From Paracidovorax valerianellae (lineage in GTDB: Bacteria; Pseudomonadota; Gammaproteobacteria; Burkholderiales; Burkholderiaceae_C): a DNA stretch of 64,000 nt. Below are positions 25,042-35,994 of this stretch, piece by piece. The notes below the pieces were generated by a model, which saw nothing but the letters and a program-made list of their open reading frames with translations, did no database searches and was not told the origin of the DNA. Position numbers and translations under genes: made by a program. The stretch spans positions 1 to 64,000 of the forward strand of contig NZ_FMZC01000006.1 of assembly GCF_900102625.1 (NCBI RefSeq). Direction: 5' to 3'. Within the stretch, counting starts at the first letter, position 1, and every line of letters starts with the position of its first letter.

Positions 25042-26007
25042 ATGCAATTTCGCCCCCTCGGCCGCTCGGGCCTGCAGGTTTCGCCGCTGTGCTTCGGCGG
25101 CAACGTGTTCGGCTGGACGGTGGACGAGCCCACCACGTTCTCCCTGCTCGACGCCTGGGTGGACGCGGGCTTCAACTTCATCGACACGGCGGACGTGTAT
25201 TCGCGCTGGGCGCCGGGCCACATGGGTGGTGAGTCCGAAGCCATGATCGGCCAGTGGCTCAAACGCAGCGGCAAACGGGATCGCATCGTGCTGGCCACCA
25301 AGGTCGGCAAGGACATGGGCGACGGCAAGGTCGGCCTCGGCGGCGACTACATCCGCCGCGCGGTGGACGATTCGCTGCGCCGCCTGCACACCGACGTGAT
25401 CGACCTGTACCAGTCCCACGACGACGACGCCAGCACGCCGCTGGAAGAAACCCTGGGCACCTATGCCGACCTGATCCGCGAGGGCAAGGTGCGCGCGATC
25501 GGGGCCTCCAACCACACCGCGCAGCGCCTGGGCGAAGCCCTGGCCACCAGCGAGCGCCTGGGCCTGCCGCGCTACGAAAGCCTGCAGCCGCTGTACAACC
25601 TGTACGACCGTGCGGTGTTCGAGAAAGAGCTGCGCCCGCTGTGCCTGGAAAAGGGCGTGGGCGTGATCAACTTCTACGCCCTGGCTGCCGGCTTCCTCAC
25701 CGGCAAATACCGCACGGCAGACGACGTGGACAAAAGCCCGCGCGGCGCCAAGGTGGTGCAGACCTACCTGAACGACCGGGGCCTGCGCATCCTGGCCGAA
25801 TTGGACCAGGTCGCTGAGCGCTATGAGGTGACGCCCGGCCAGGTGGCGATCGCCTGGCAGATGGCGCAGCCCGGCATCACCGCGCCGATCGCCAGCGCGT
25901 CGTCGCTGGAGCAACTGCAGGAACTGGTGCAGGCCGCCAGCCTGAAGCTGGACGCGGATGCGCTCGAATCGCTGAGCCAGGCCAGCACGGAACCGGAAAC
26001 GCTCTGA
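25042..26007 (+). CDS. Aldo/keto reductase
   Basis: A 321-residue NADPH-dependent carbonyl reductase with the (beta/alpha)8 fold. The catalytic tetrad is visible as Asp and Tyr in DTADVYSRW, Lys in LATKVG, and His in YQSHDDD. The cofactor-binding segment IASASSLEQLQELV lies near the C-terminus. It resembles the YajO/Tas-like AKR group that begins RPLGRSGLQVSPLCFGGN. The start follows AAGGAGA. Substrate unknown; single-gene unit. Confidence 0.93.
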   Translation: MQFRPLGRSGLQVSPLCFGGNVFGWTVDEPTTFSLLDAWVDAGFNFIDTADVYSRWAPGHMGGESEAMIGQWLKRSGKRDRIVLATKVGKDMGDGKVGLGGDYIRRAVDDSLRRLHTDVIDLYQSHDDDASTPLEETLGTYADLIREGKVRAIGASNHTAQRLGEALATSERLGLPRYESLQPLYNLYDRAVFEKELRPLCLEKGVGVINFYALAAGFLTGKYRTADDVDKSPRGAKVVQTYLNDRGLRILAELDQVAERYEVTPGQVAIAWQMAQPGITAPIASASSLEQLQELVQAASLKLDADALESLSQASTEPETL

Positions 26008-26064
26008 CACCGCGGCCGCCAGCGGCTCTTTAAGTAAGGCCGCCGGCTGCCTGCGATGCCGTTT

Positions 26065-26820
26065 TCAGGCGGGCTCGCCGAGCGCTTGCGCTGTCGCTGC
26101 CTTAGCCACTTCCTGGCGGGCAGAGTCTTCGAGGCCCCGCCGGTGCGCAACCAGCGCCTGCACGGTCGTGCACAGCAGGCCGTGCAGCGCGGCGAACCGC
26201 GCCACGTCGGCACCGCGGGCCATGCTGCCGTCCGGATTCATCAACTCGCACAGCACGCCGGCCGGTGCGCGGCCGGCAAGCCGCGCCAGGTCCACGGCCG
26301 ATTCGGTGTGACCGGTGCGCTCCAGCACGCCGCCAGCGCGCGCCACCAGGGGGAACACATGGCCCGGGCTGACGATCTGCGGCGACTCGCCCGGTGCGGG
26401 CACCTGCAGGGCGCAGCGGATGGTCTGCACCCGGTCGGCGGCCGACACGCCGGTGCTGACGCCGTGCGCCGCCTCGATGGACTGGGTGAATGCGGTGGCG
26501 AACGACGAGCGGTTCACCTCCACCATGGGCCGCAAGCCCAGCGCGCCCGCATGGCCGGGCGTGAGGCACAGGCACACGATGCCGCTGCCCTCGCGGATCA
26601 TCAGGGCCATGGTGGCCTCGGTCAGGTTGTCGGCCGCGCAGATGAGGTCGGCCTCGTTCTCGCGGTCGGCATCGTCCATGACCAGCACGGGTCGGCCGGC
26701 GGCGATCGCGGCGATCACCTCGGCCATGGGTGCCAGTTGCACGCCGTGATCGACGGCCTGCGGCGCTGGCGCAAGGGATTCGGGAAAAGACGGGGAAACG
26801 GAAAAAACAGCGGTGTTCAT
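26065..26820 (-). CDS. ribB: 3,4-dihydroxy-2-butanone 4-phosphate synthase
   Basis: Makes the four-carbon precursor of riboflavin from ribulose 5-phosphate. The 251-residue protein has the RibB motifs [49 protein letters not shown] and [16 protein letters not shown]. The GTP cyclohydrolase II domain found in RibBA fusions is absent, so it is a stand-alone enzyme. An FMN riboswitch lies in its leader, so expression should fall when FMN is plentiful. The ATG at 26820 follows GGAGCGTTTC. Confidence 0.95.
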   Translation of the reverse strand: MNTAVFSVSPSFPESLAPAPQAVDHGVQLAPMAEVIAAIAAGRPVLVMDDADRENEADLICAADNLTEATMALMIREGSGIVCLCLTPGHAGALGLRPMVEVNRSSFATAFTQSIEAAHGVSTGVSAADRVQTIRCALQVPAPGESPQIVSPGHVFPLVARAGGVLERTGHTESAVDLARLAGRAPAGVLCELMNPDGSMARGADVARFAALHGLLCTTVQALVAHRRGLEDSARQEVAKAATAQALGEPA

Positions 26821-26935
26821 GAAACGCTCCTGGGGGATAAGGAAACGCCTCAAGGCATGCATGCAAGAAGCACCCGCGCACGGCACCGGCTGACCGGGCG
26901 CACGCAGGCACGAGGCCCCGCCTGGCGGAGGGGCC

Positions 26936-27127
26936 CATCTTCTTTCATCCGGACTGTGACCGTCGGCCCCAGACTGAACGGGCTGAAAACGGTTTGCTTT
27001 CGGCCGCGTCGCACTGGGTCTGCTGACCTCCGCATCCCAGAGGGAATGCGGAGCGCTCGCGGGCTCGCAGCGCGGGGAGACCTCCCGCACCGCCTACCGC
27101 CGGTGGGGAATTCCACCCCGCCCTGAA
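26936..27127 (-). ncRNA. FMN riboswitch (RFN element) controlling ribB
   Basis: On the minus strand the conserved RFN blocks occur in order: GGGCGGGGTGGAATTCCCC and ACCGGCGGTAG at the 5' side, AGCCCGCGAGCGCTCCGCAT in the middle, and GGTCACAGTCCGGATGAAAG at the 3' end. About 115 bases of leader separate it from ribB, enough for an expression platform. It senses flavin mononucleotide. Confidence 0.95.
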
Positions 27128-27137
27128 GACCGCGCGA

Positions 27138-27986
27138 TTATCGCGGTGCTGCCGCGGCGCCGGTGTCGCCTGCGGACCGATCCCCGTCCAGCAGCAGGGG
27201 CAAGATTCGGGCCGAAGGACCGCGCAGCACCGCATGTGCAATGCCATCCAGTTCGCTGGGCGACGGGTTGACCACAACCACCCGCGCCCCCACCCGCCGC
27301 GCCATATGCGCCAGGCCTGCGGCCGGGTACACGGCACCCGCCGTGCCCACCACCAGCATGAGATCGCAGGCGCTGGCGGCCTCCTCGGCCTGGGCGAGTA
27401 CATCCATAGGAAGCGATTCGCCAAACCACACCACGGCAGGACGCACCAGGTTGCCGCACGTGGCGCAGCGCGGTGGCGAGCCGGGCGTGGCCGCGCTCAG
27501 ATCGCAGCAGGCACGCGACTCGTCCAGCCACTGGTTGCCCTGCAGGTCGCCATGCAGGCACAGCACGCCTTCGCTGCCGGCCAGCCGATGCAGCCCGTCC
27601 ACGTTCTGCGTGATGAGCGTGAGGCGGCCAGGGTGGCGCCGGGCAAAGTCGGCCAGCGCCCGGTGGCCGGCGTTGGGCTGCACGCCATGGAGCAGCGCGC
27701 GGCGGTGTTCATACCAATCCCAGACGCGGCCCGGGTGGGCGCGAAAGCCCGCTTCGTTGGCCATGTCCTCGGGCCGGTATTGCGCCCACAGCCCGGTCTG
27801 CGCATCGCGGAACGTGGGCACGCCCGATTCGGCGCTCACCCCTGCACCGGTCAGCACCGCAATGCGCTGCGCAGCGGCGACCCACGCGGTGGCGATCTGG
27901 AGGGCGGCCTGCGCCGCCGTGCCCGGCGGCACACTCTGCGGCGCAGGGTTGGGAGCGTCCTTGGGCCTATGCGGATCGCCCGGCAT
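27138..27986 (-). CDS. Sir2-family NAD-dependent protein deacylase
   Basis: This 282-residue sirtuin has the NAD motif LTGAGVSAESGVPTFRD, the TQNVDGLH segment, catalytic His in CLHGDLQGN, the zinc cysteines (RACCDL and RCATCGNLVRP), and VVGTAGAVYPAA. The WDWYEHRR segment provides the Tyr-x-x-Arg pair that marks class III sirtuins (SIRT5/CobB) able to remove succinyl and malonyl groups. It starts 6 bases after the stop of rlmB on the same strand, so the two are co-transcribed. Confidence 0.92.
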   Translation of the reverse strand: MPGDPHRPKDAPNPAPQSVPPGTAAQAALQIATAWVAAAQRIAVLTGAGVSAESGVPTFRDAQTGLWAQYRPEDMANEAGFRAHPGRVWDWYEHRRALLHGVQPNAGHRALADFARRHPGRLTLITQNVDGLHRLAGSEGVLCLHGDLQGNQWLDESRACCDLSAATPGSPPRCATCGNLVRPAVVWFGESLPMDVLAQAEEAASACDLMLVVGTAGAVYPAAGLAHMARRVGARVVVVNPSPSELDGIAHAVLRGPSARILPLLLDGDRSAGDTGAAAAPR

Positions 27987-27992
27987 GGTGGT

Positions 27993-28742
27993 TTAGAGGC
28001 TGCGCTGGCGCAATGCCTCGTACAGGCACACGCCGCTGGCCACGGAGACGTTCAGGCTCTCCACCCCGCCCTTCATGGGAATGGACACCAGTTCGTCGCA
28101 GGTTTTGCGGGTCAACTGCCGCATGCCGTCGCCTTCGGCGCCCAGCACCAGGGCCACGGGGCCTTTCAGGTCGACCTGGTAGATGGTCTTGGGCGCATCG
28201 TCGCTGGTGCCGATGCACCAGATGTTGCGCTCCTTCAATTCGTTCAACGTGCGCGCCAGGTTGGTCACCATGAAGTACGGCACGGTCTCTGCGGCACCGC
28301 TGGCCACCTTGGCCACGGTGGCGTTCAGGCCCACGGCATGGTCCTTGGGCGCGATGACGGCTTGTGCGCCGGCACCGTCGGCCACCCGCAGGCAGGCGCC
28401 CAGGTTGTGCGGATCGGTCACGCCGTCCAGCACGAGGATCAGAGGCTGGGCGACGCCGGAGGCTTCCAGGTCTTCGAGCAACTCGTCGAGCGACGTGGCA
28501 AGGGCGATGGGTTCGACCCGCGCCGCCACACCCTGGTGGCCCTGGCTGCCGGCCAGCTTGGCGATGCGGGCGCTGTCGGCTTCGATGAGGCGCGCGCCGG
28601 CGGCGTTGGCGCGGTCGAGAAACTGGCGCATGCGCGCGTCGCGCCGCGTGACCTCGTAATAGATCTCGATGATGGATTGCGGCGCGGTCTTCAGGCGCAC
28701 GCCCACGGCGTGAAAGCCGAAGAGGACTTTGGGGCTGGACAT
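27993..28742 (-). CDS. rlmB: 23S rRNA (guanosine-2251-2'-O)-methyltransferase
   Basis: Methylates the ribose of G2251 in the ribosomal P-loop. The 249-residue SpoU-family protein has an N-terminal RNA-recognition domain ([12 protein letters not shown]) and the knotted methyltransferase domain. Motif 1 is [20 protein letters not shown] with the catalytic arginine, motif 2 is [11 protein letters not shown], and motif 3 is [18 protein letters not shown]. It is the first gene of a unit with the sirtuin. Confidence 0.95.
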   Translation of the reverse strand: MSSPKVLFGFHAVGVRLKTAPQSIIEIYYEVTRRDARMRQFLDRANAAGARLIEADSARIAKLAGSQGHQGVAARVEPIALATSLDELLEDLEASGVAQPLILVLDGVTDPHNLGACLRVADGAGAQAVIAPKDHAVGLNATVAKVASGAAETVPYFMVTNLARTLNELKERNIWCIGTSDDAPKTIYQVDLKGPVALVLGAEGDGMRQLTRKTCDELVSIPMKGGVESLNVSVASGVCLYEALRQRSL

Positions 28743-28774
28743 GCGGGGATTATCGGCGCCCAGCAGCCATCATC

Positions 28775-28846
28775 GATTTGCTACTAATTCAATAGCAATG
28801 AAGGCAATGAATACGGCGGTGCAAGCCTGAAAAGGCATTGAAGCGC
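28775..28846. repeat. Dispersed repeat copy 3 (divergent type)
   Basis: TTTGCTACTAATTCAATAGC is followed by AATGAAGGCAATGAATACGG and AAGCCTGAAAAGGCATTGAA. It shares the GCTAnT-AATTC-AATAGC hairpin head with the other copies but has a different tail. It lies in the gap upstream of rlmB. Confidence 0.6.
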
Positions 28847-28874
28847 CTCCCCGACACTGCCCATCAAGCGTCAG

Positions 28875-29573
<699 letters not shown>

Positions 29574-29588
29574 GAAAGGTGCTTTGCT

Positions 29589-30248
29589 GTGAATCGAAAT
29601 CTGTGGGTCCGGCGTGACTTTATCTCGGCCATCGCGGCCGTCGCGGCAGCAGGGCTTTGCGCCCCGGCCGCCATGGCCGCATCGGCCCGCAAGCCGGTCA
29701 TTCTCGTGGTGGGCGATTCGCTGAGCGCCGAGTACGGCCTGGCCCGCGGCAAGGGCTGGGTGGCGCTGCTGGAAAAACAGCTGGCCGAAGAAAAGATCGA
29801 CGCTACGGTCGTGAACGCCAGCGTGAGCGGCGACACCACCTCGGGGGGCCGCTCCAGGCTGCCCGCCCTGCTCACTCAGCACAAACCCAGCCATGTCGTG
29901 ATCGAACTGGGCGGCAACGATGCCCTGCGCGGGCTGCCGTTGAAGAACACGGCCGACAATTTGAAGGCGATGGCACAGGCGGCCAAGCAGTCGGGGGCGA
30001 AGGTTTTGATCGTGGGCATGCAGGTGCCCCCCAATTACGGCGCCGACTATTCGAAGCGGTTTGCCGACACTTTCGACAGCGTGGCCAAAGACACCCAATC
30101 GGCGCTGGTGCCCTTCCTGCTCAAGGGCGTGGCCGATGTGCCAGACCCTACCGCACTGTTCCAGGCCGACCGCATCCACCCGAAGGCCGAAGCCCACCCG
30201 ACCATGCTGGCCAACGTGTGGCCCGAACTGCGCAAGCTGCTGCGCTGA
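29589..30248 (+). CDS. tesA: Periplasmic SGNH esterase/thioesterase (TesA-like)
   Basis: A 219-residue exported hydrolase of the TesA/ApeA group (acyl-CoA thioesterase I, protease I, lysophospholipase activities in E. coli). Start is GTG at 29589 with AAAGGTG upstream; the signal peptide is FISAIAAVAAAGLCAPAAMA. The SGNH blocks are all visible: GDSLSAEYGL (Ser), SGDTTSGG (Gly), ELGGNDALRG (Asn) and FQADRIHPKAEAH (Asp-His). It shares a 15-base intergenic gap with the divergent ABC ATPase gene. Confidence 0.92.
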   Translation: MNRNLWVRRDFISAIAAVAAAGLCAPAAMAASARKPVILVVGDSLSAEYGLARGKGWVALLEKQLAEEKIDATVVNASVSGDTTSGGRSRLPALLTQHKPSHVVIELGGNDALRGLPLKNTADNLKAMAQAAKQSGAKVLIVGMQVPPNYGADYSKRFADTFDSVAKDTQSALVPFLLKGVADVPDPTALFQADRIHPKAEAHPTMLANVWPELRKLLR

Positions 30249-30364
30249 CGGCTGGCGAAGCGATGGGCCGGCAAGGCCCAAGGCCCTGGCTCGCGGTGCA
30301 AGCGGCCTGGGCTGGCAGTGAGGCCTGAGCGGTCTTCCTGGCGAGGGCTTCTAGACCAAAGCGA

Positions 30365-30550
30365 TCAAGCCGCAGGACCGGGGCCGCCGTTGCCGTCGGC
30401 TAGGGGAGCGCCGGGCTGGCCGTTGTCCTGGCTGAAGCCTTCCCGCGGGTCGTCCTTGCGGTGCGTCTTGGCTTGTGCCTTTTCTTCCTTTTTCTTCTTC
30501 TTGGCGAGCTCGCGCTGGCGCTTTTCGTATCCGTAGTTGGGTGTTGCCAA
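30365..30550 (-). CDS. Small highly charged protein, conserved hypothetical
   Basis: A 61-residue protein with a Lys/Glu/Arg-rich helix (YEKRQRELAKKKKKEEKAQA) followed by a Gly/Pro/Asn-rich tail. I recall similar short YEKRQRELAKK proteins in many beta-proteobacteria; their function is unknown and the charge suggests nucleic-acid or ribosome association. I choose a TTG start at 30550 because CAGGAAGG lies 8 bases before it and the family usually begins just before the YEKRQ segment; an in-frame ATG at 30580 has no such site. Confidence 0.7.
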   Translation of the reverse strand: MATPNYGYEKRQRELAKKKKKEEKAQAKTHRKDDPREGFSQDNGQPGAPLADGNGGPGPAA

Positions 30551-30658
30551 GGTAGTACCTTCCTGAATTGAAGCGGTCAATGTAACAGCATGCCCCTGCG
30601 GCGCACGGTATCCGGGCCAGCGCGCCGAATGGGGCGCGTGGCAGGAACCAGCGAACCG

Positions 30659-31882
30659 TCAGGCATCGGGAAAGGCATGCGCCAGAGCCTGGGCGAGATC
30701 GCGGCGAAGATCGGCTTCGGCTTCCAGCCCGATCGAGAACCGGACGACGGTGCCCGGCACCAGGTGCGGTGTCGCACGGCTGCGCATGCTGGACAGCTCG
30801 TAGGGCACCACCAGGCTCATCGGACCGCCCCAGCTGTAGCCCAGCTTGAAATACTGCAGGCGGTCGCAAAACGCATCCACTTGCACCTGCGAGTGGCGCG
30901 CGTCGATCACCACGCTGAGCAATCCTGCCGCCGCGCCCTCCCCGCCGTCCGCCGCGCACAGCGCGCGCCAGTGCGCGTGGCCGGGCGATTCGGCCAGCGC
31001 CGGGTGCAGCACCTGGGCTACCGCAGGCTGCGTGCCCAGCCACTGCGCCAGCGCACGCGCCGTGACATCGTGCGCGCGGTAGCGCAGTTCGATGCTCGGC
31101 AGCGAGCGCAGCACCGATTCGACGTCGTTCGCCCCTACACCCAGGCCCAGCCGCATGTGGCACAGCTTGATGCGCAGGTGCAGGCCCTGGTCGCGCGTGA
31201 CGATGCTGCCCATCAGCACGTCGCCTCCGCCACTGGGGTACTTGGTGAGGGCATGCACGGAAATGTCCACGCCGCACTGCCCGTCGCCCAGCAAATCGAA
31301 CGGCTTGAAGGCCAACCCTGCGCCCCAGGTGTTGTCCAGGGCGCAAAGTACGCCCCGGGCACGGCACAGACGCACCTGCTCCACCAGGTCGGGAAACTCC
31401 AGCGTCACGGAACCCGGCGCCTCCAGCCACACAAGGCGCGTGGCCGGGGTGATCTTGGCGGCGAGGTCGGCGGGATCCATGGGGTCGTACAGCACATGGC
31501 GGATGCCGAACTGCGCCAGTTCGGCCTCGGCCAGCGCCTTGTTGGGGCCATAGGCGTTGTCGGGAATCAGCACCTCATCGCCCGAGCGCAGCACGGCCAG
31601 CGCCACGTTGGCGATCGCGGCCAATCCGCTCGGCACCAGCAGGCATTGCTTGCCGCCTTCGAGCTCGCAAAGGCGCTCTTCCAACTGGTAGGTGGTGGGC
31701 GTGCCGTGCAGGCCGTAGGTGTAGCTGGTCTTGTCCTTCCACTCGCGCGCGCGCATGGCGGCCACGTTGGGGAAGATCACCGTAGAAGCTTTGTACACCG
31801 CCGGCTGCGGTGCGACGAAGCCTGCAGGCGGAGCGTAGTCGTGGTGAACGAGTCGGGTAACGAGATCGGCAGGTGAAGTCAT
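30659..31882 (-). CDS. metC: Cystathionine beta-lyase (PLP-dependent)
   Basis: A 407-residue Cys/Met-metabolism PLP enzyme expected to cleave cystathionine to homocysteine, pyruvate and ammonia. Cofactor lysine lies in SVHALTKYPSGGGDVLMGS. The aspartate that binds the pyridine nitrogen is in LCALDNTWGAGLAF, phosphate contacts are in SGLAAIANVALA, and the tyrosine segment is SYTYGLHGTPTTYQLEERL. The FKLGYSWGGPMSLV region favours beta-lyase over gamma-synthase. With metE and metR in the window, methionine synthesis is well represented, although the genes are not linked. Confidence 0.88.
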   Translation of the reverse strand: MTSPADLVTRLVHHDYAPPAGFVAPQPAVYKASTVIFPNVAAMRAREWKDKTSYTYGLHGTPTTYQLEERLCELEGGKQCLLVPSGLAAIANVALAVLRSGDEVLIPDNAYGPNKALAEAELAQFGIRHVLYDPMDPADLAAKITPATRLVWLEAPGSVTLEFPDLVEQVRLCRARGVLCALDNTWGAGLAFKPFDLLGDGQCGVDISVHALTKYPSGGGDVLMGSIVTRDQGLHLRIKLCHMRLGLGVGANDVESVLRSLPSIELRYRAHDVTARALAQWLGTQPAVAQVLHPALAESPGHAHWRALCAADGGEGAAAGLLSVVIDARHSQVQVDAFCDRLQYFKLGYSWGGPMSLVVPYELSSMRSRATPHLVPGTVVRFSIGLEAEADLRRDLAQALAHAFPDA

Positions 31883-31973
31883 GCCGCCATGGTAGCGCCC
31901 GATAGCATCGGCCTGCAGGCCGCGGAGACCGGGCGATTGCGCTCTATCGGGCGATATCGGGCGCTGTCAGGCG

Positions 31974-32432
31974 TTATCCAGCGCTGGAAACCATAAGCTG
32001 GTTGACGACAGAGTTGACGCCCTGCACACCCTGCGCGATCTGCGTGGCGCGCTCGCTGGCCTGCTTGGTCTTGACCGGGCCGTTCAGCGTGACGATGCCG
32101 TTGCGGGTGTCCACGTCGATCTTGACGGCGCTGAGTTCAGAATCCTGGGCCAGTCCGGCGGAAACCTTGGCGGTGATGCCGGCATCGTCCATGACCGCAG
32201 CGGCGCGCTCGGCTGCCTGGCGGGTGGCGTCGCCGGCTTCGTTCGCGGCGGCTTCCATCTTGCGCTGGGCGTCGGAGGCGACCTGCCCGCTCTTGGCAAC
32301 GGCGGAGTCGAGCTGCTGACCCACCGTGCGGTCATCGGATTTGTCGCAGGCCGCCAAGCCGAGCGCCAGCACCGTGGCGGAGAGGATGCCCAGCAGGCGA
32401 TGGGAGGGAGTGGTTGGGTTCAGATCGCTCAT
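31974..32432 (-). CDS. BON-domain lipoprotein (OsmY-like)
   Basis: A 152-residue lipoprotein with lipobox LGLAAC, an Ala/Gln/Lys-rich helical linker (about residues 45-85), and one BON domain at about residues 85-150 (ITAKVSAGLAQDSELSAVKI, IVTLNGPVKTKQASERA, VNSVVNQLMV). BON proteins bind phospholipid and guard the envelope against stress. A strong AAGGAGGT precedes the ATG at 32432. It is divergent from the SulP gene. Confidence 0.9.
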   Translation of the reverse strand: MSDLNPTTPSHRLLGILSATVLALGLAACDKSDDRTVGQQLDSAVAKSGQVASDAQRKMEAAANEAGDATRQAAERAAAVMDDAGITAKVSAGLAQDSELSAVKIDVDTRNGIVTLNGPVKTKQASERATQIAQGVQGVNSVVNQLMVSSAG

Positions 32433-32577
32433 GGGGTACCTCCTTGCGGGAATGTGGGATATGAACAGCACTCTAAATTTGCGCTCGCGCGGGCCCGGTG
32501 GGAACGCGCCGAAGCTCGCGTAGGACAACGCAGCCGCAAACGCGCTTGCCCTGCCCTCGCCGCGCGACAATCGCGGG

Positions 32578-34248
32578 ATGCGCCTGCAGTCTCTATCCCG
32601 ATGGTTTCCCTTTTTGGCCTGGCCCCGGCCAGACCGCCATTTGCTCAAGGGGGAGTTCTGGGCAGGGATGACGGTCGGGCTCATGCTGGTTCCGCAAGGC
32701 GTCGCCTATGCCGCGCTGGCGGGCATGCCCGTCATCACCGGCATCTACGCCTCGCTGATCCCGGCGCTGATCGCGGTGCTCTGGAGTTCGTCCACGCGCC
32801 TGGGCGTCGGGCCGACCGCCTTGACCAGCCTGCTCATCGGCGCCTCGCTCACCGGTCTCGCCGAACCCGGCAGCGCGCACTGGGTGGCGCTGGCCGCCTG
32901 GATGGCGCTGCTGTCGGGTTTGCTGCAGATGATGCTGGGGGTCGTTCGCTTCGGCTGGCTGCTCAATCTGGTCACCTCGCCCGTGCTCAATGGATTCACC
33001 CAGGCGGCGGCCCTGCTGATCCTGGCGTCGCAATTGCCGGATTTGCTGGGGTTGCGCACCACTTGGAACGCGTTGGCCGTATCGCCGTCGCTGCACCATT
33101 TCGACCTGACGGCGGCCGGCTTCGGCCTGGGCAGCCTGGCCCTGCTGATGGCGGCGCGGCGCTGGCGGGCGACCTTTCCGGCGGCCATCGTCATCGTCGG
33201 GCTGGCAGCCCTGTTGAGCTGGACCATCGGCTACGCCGATCGCGATGGCGCGGTGGTCGGGCATCTGCCCGCCGGCCTGCCCCAGCCGTACTGGCCCGGC
33301 TGGCTGTCGTGGGACGAGTTCGGCGCACTCGTGCTGCCCGTGCTGGTCGTCACCCTGGTGAGCTTTCTAGAGACGGCTTCCAGCGCCAAGGTCGAGCACC
33401 AGCAGGGCGGCACGCGCTGGAACGAAAACCAGGACCTCATCGCGCACGGCCTGGCCAAGATGAGTTCCGGCCTGTGCGGCAGCTTCGCCACCAGCGCGTC
33501 GTTCTCGCGCTCGGCCATCAACCTCTATGCGGGCGCCAAGAGCGGATGGGCCACCATCTTTGCGCTGGCCCTCGTCCTGGCGGTGCTGCTGTGGCTGACC
33601 CCGGCGCTGTACCACGTGCCCCATTCGGTGCTGGCCGCCGTGGTGGTGACGGCCGTCACCAGCCTGATCAAGCCGGGCACGTTGCTGCGGCTGTGGCGCG
33701 TGTCGAAGGTCGAGGCGGTGATCGGCGGAGTCACCTTCGCCCTCACCCTGGCGACGGCGCCGCGCATGTACTGGGGCGTGCTGGTTGGCCTGGTGCTAAA
33801 CCTGGGTCATTTTCTTTACCAGCGGCTGCATCCGCGCATCATCGAAGTCGCCCCGCACCCGGATGGCAGCCTGCGCGACCGCCACCTGTGGCTGCTGCCG
33901 CCGATCGCCCCCGGACTGTTCGCGCTGCGCATGGATGCCGAGCTGGACTTCGCCTCGGCCGCGGCGCTGGAGCGCCGCATCGCCGAGCACTGGGCCGCGC
34001 ACCCGGAGATTCGGCACCTGTGCCTGTTCGCCCAGCCCATCAACCGCATCGACGTGACGGGCGTGGAAACCTTCGCCCGGCTGCGCACGCTGGCGGCCTC
34101 GCGCGGAGGCAAGCTGCACGTGAGCGGCATCAAGTTGCCGGTGGAGCAGGTGCTCCGCCGCGCCGGGCTGCTGGAAGAAGGGCCGGACCTTGCGCTGTAC
34201 CGCACCGACGCGCAAACGCTGGCAGTGTTGCAACAATTAACGGAATGA
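32578..34248 (+). CDS. SulP-family anion permease with STAS domain
   Basis: This 556-residue inner-membrane transporter has the SulP signature (GMTVGLMLVPQGVAYAALAGMP), about 12 membrane helices up to residue 430, and a cytoplasmic STAS domain at about 440-555. The STAS-type loop FAQPINRIDVTGVETFARL lies in the last quarter. SulP proteins carry sulfate, bicarbonate or dicarboxylates. No carbonic anhydrase gene is adjacent, so sulfate is the default guess. Confidence 0.92.
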   Translation: MRLQSLSRWFPFLAWPRPDRHLLKGEFWAGMTVGLMLVPQGVAYAALAGMPVITGIYASLIPALIAVLWSSSTRLGVGPTALTSLLIGASLTGLAEPGSAHWVALAAWMALLSGLLQMMLGVVRFGWLLNLVTSPVLNGFTQAAALLILASQLPDLLGLRTTWNALAVSPSLHHFDLTAAGFGLGSLALLMAARRWRATFPAAIVIVGLAALLSWTIGYADRDGAVVGHLPAGLPQPYWPGWLSWDEFGALVLPVLVVTLVSFLETASSAKVEHQQGGTRWNENQDLIAHGLAKMSSGLCGSFATSASFSRSAINLYAGAKSGWATIFALALVLAVLLWLTPALYHVPHSVLAAVVVTAVTSLIKPGTLLRLWRVSKVEAVIGGVTFALTLATAPRMYWGVLVGLVLNLGHFLYQRLHPRIIEVAPHPDGSLRDRHLWLLPPIAPGLFALRMDAELDFASAAALERRIAEHWAAHPEIRHLCLFAQPINRIDVTGVETFARLRTLAASRGGKLHVSGIKLPVEQVLRRAGLLEEGPDLALYRTDAQTLAVLQQLTE

Positions 34249-34314
34249 ACCGGATAGCAAGCCTTAAAACCGGCCCCCGCTGCTACACTCGGTGAACACT
34301 GTTTGTTGCATTTT

Positions 34315-35085
<771 letters not shown>

Positions 35086-35095
35086 AAGCCCAGAG

Positions 35096-35950
35096 ATGAC
35101 CGACGCGCTGTCCCCGCAACCCACTACTCCCGCCGGCCCGAACATGCCTGCGCGCCCTACCAGTCCGACGCCGCCTGGCGCACGCATCATCGCCATCACC
35201 AGCGGCAAAGGCGGCGTGGGCAAGACTTTCGTTTCCGCCAATCTGGCGGCCGCCCTCACCCGCCGCGGCCACCGCGTGCTCGTGCTGGACGCCGACCTGG
35301 GCCTGGCCAACCTGGATGTGGTGCTCAACCTGCACCCCAAGGTCACGCTGCACGACGTGTTCACCGGCAAGGCCGACCTGGACGACGCCGTGATCGATGC
35401 GCCCGGCGGCTTTTCGGTCGTGCTGGCCGGCTCCGGCATGGTCGAATATTCGCGACTCACCCCCGAGGTGCGCAGCGAATTCCTGAACGTCATCCAGACG
35501 CTGGCCCCCCGCTTCGACGTGATCCTGCTCGACACGGGCGCCGGCATTTCCGATGTGGTGCTGTTCTCGGTGTCGCTGGCGTCCGAAGTGCTGATCGTCG
35601 CCACGCCGGAACCCACCTCCCTCACCGACGCCTACGCGGCGATCAAGGTGCTGGCCACCCAGCAAAAACGCCAGCACGTGCGCATGGTGGTCAACCAGGC
35701 CGCGCGGCCCGGTGACGGCCGCGCCATCACCAGCCAGCTGCAGCAGGTGCTGGACCGCTTCGTGAGCACCGAATCCGGCCGCTCGATGCGGCTGCTGCAC
35801 ATGGGCGACATTCCAGCCGACACGTCGGTGCGCGATGCCGTCATGCGCCGCCAGTTGCTGCTGATGCAGATGCCCGGCTGCCCCGCGGCGCTGGCCATTG
35901 CCCAGTTGGCCAACAAGATCGATACCGCGCTGCTCACGCCCGCCAGTTAG
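35096..35950 (+). CDS. MinD/ParA-family ATPase, FlhG (FleN)-like
   Basis: A 284-residue P-loop ATPase with the deviant Walker [20 protein letters not shown] at about residues 36-54, switch region [16 protein letters not shown] and Walker [10 protein letters not shown]. The C-terminal part resembles FlhG/YlxH proteins that limit flagellar number, including [16 protein letters not shown], a signature of that group. The FleQ-type partner and flagellar genes are not in the window. It directly follows a GGDEF gene. Confidence 0.85.
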   Translation: MTDALSPQPTTPAGPNMPARPTSPTPPGARIIAITSGKGGVGKTFVSANLAAALTRRGHRVLVLDADLGLANLDVVLNLHPKVTLHDVFTGKADLDDAVIDAPGGFSVVLAGSGMVEYSRLTPEVRSEFLNVIQTLAPRFDVILLDTGAGISDVVLFSVSLASEVLIVATPEPTSLTDAYAAIKVLATQQKRQHVRMVVNQAARPGDGRAITSQLQQVLDRFVSTESGRSMRLLHMGDIPADTSVRDAVMRRQLLLMQMPGCPAALAIAQLANKIDTALLTPAS

Positions 35951-35994
35951 CCGAACGCCGGGGCCACACCGCTGGCCAGCCGGCCTGCCACGCC

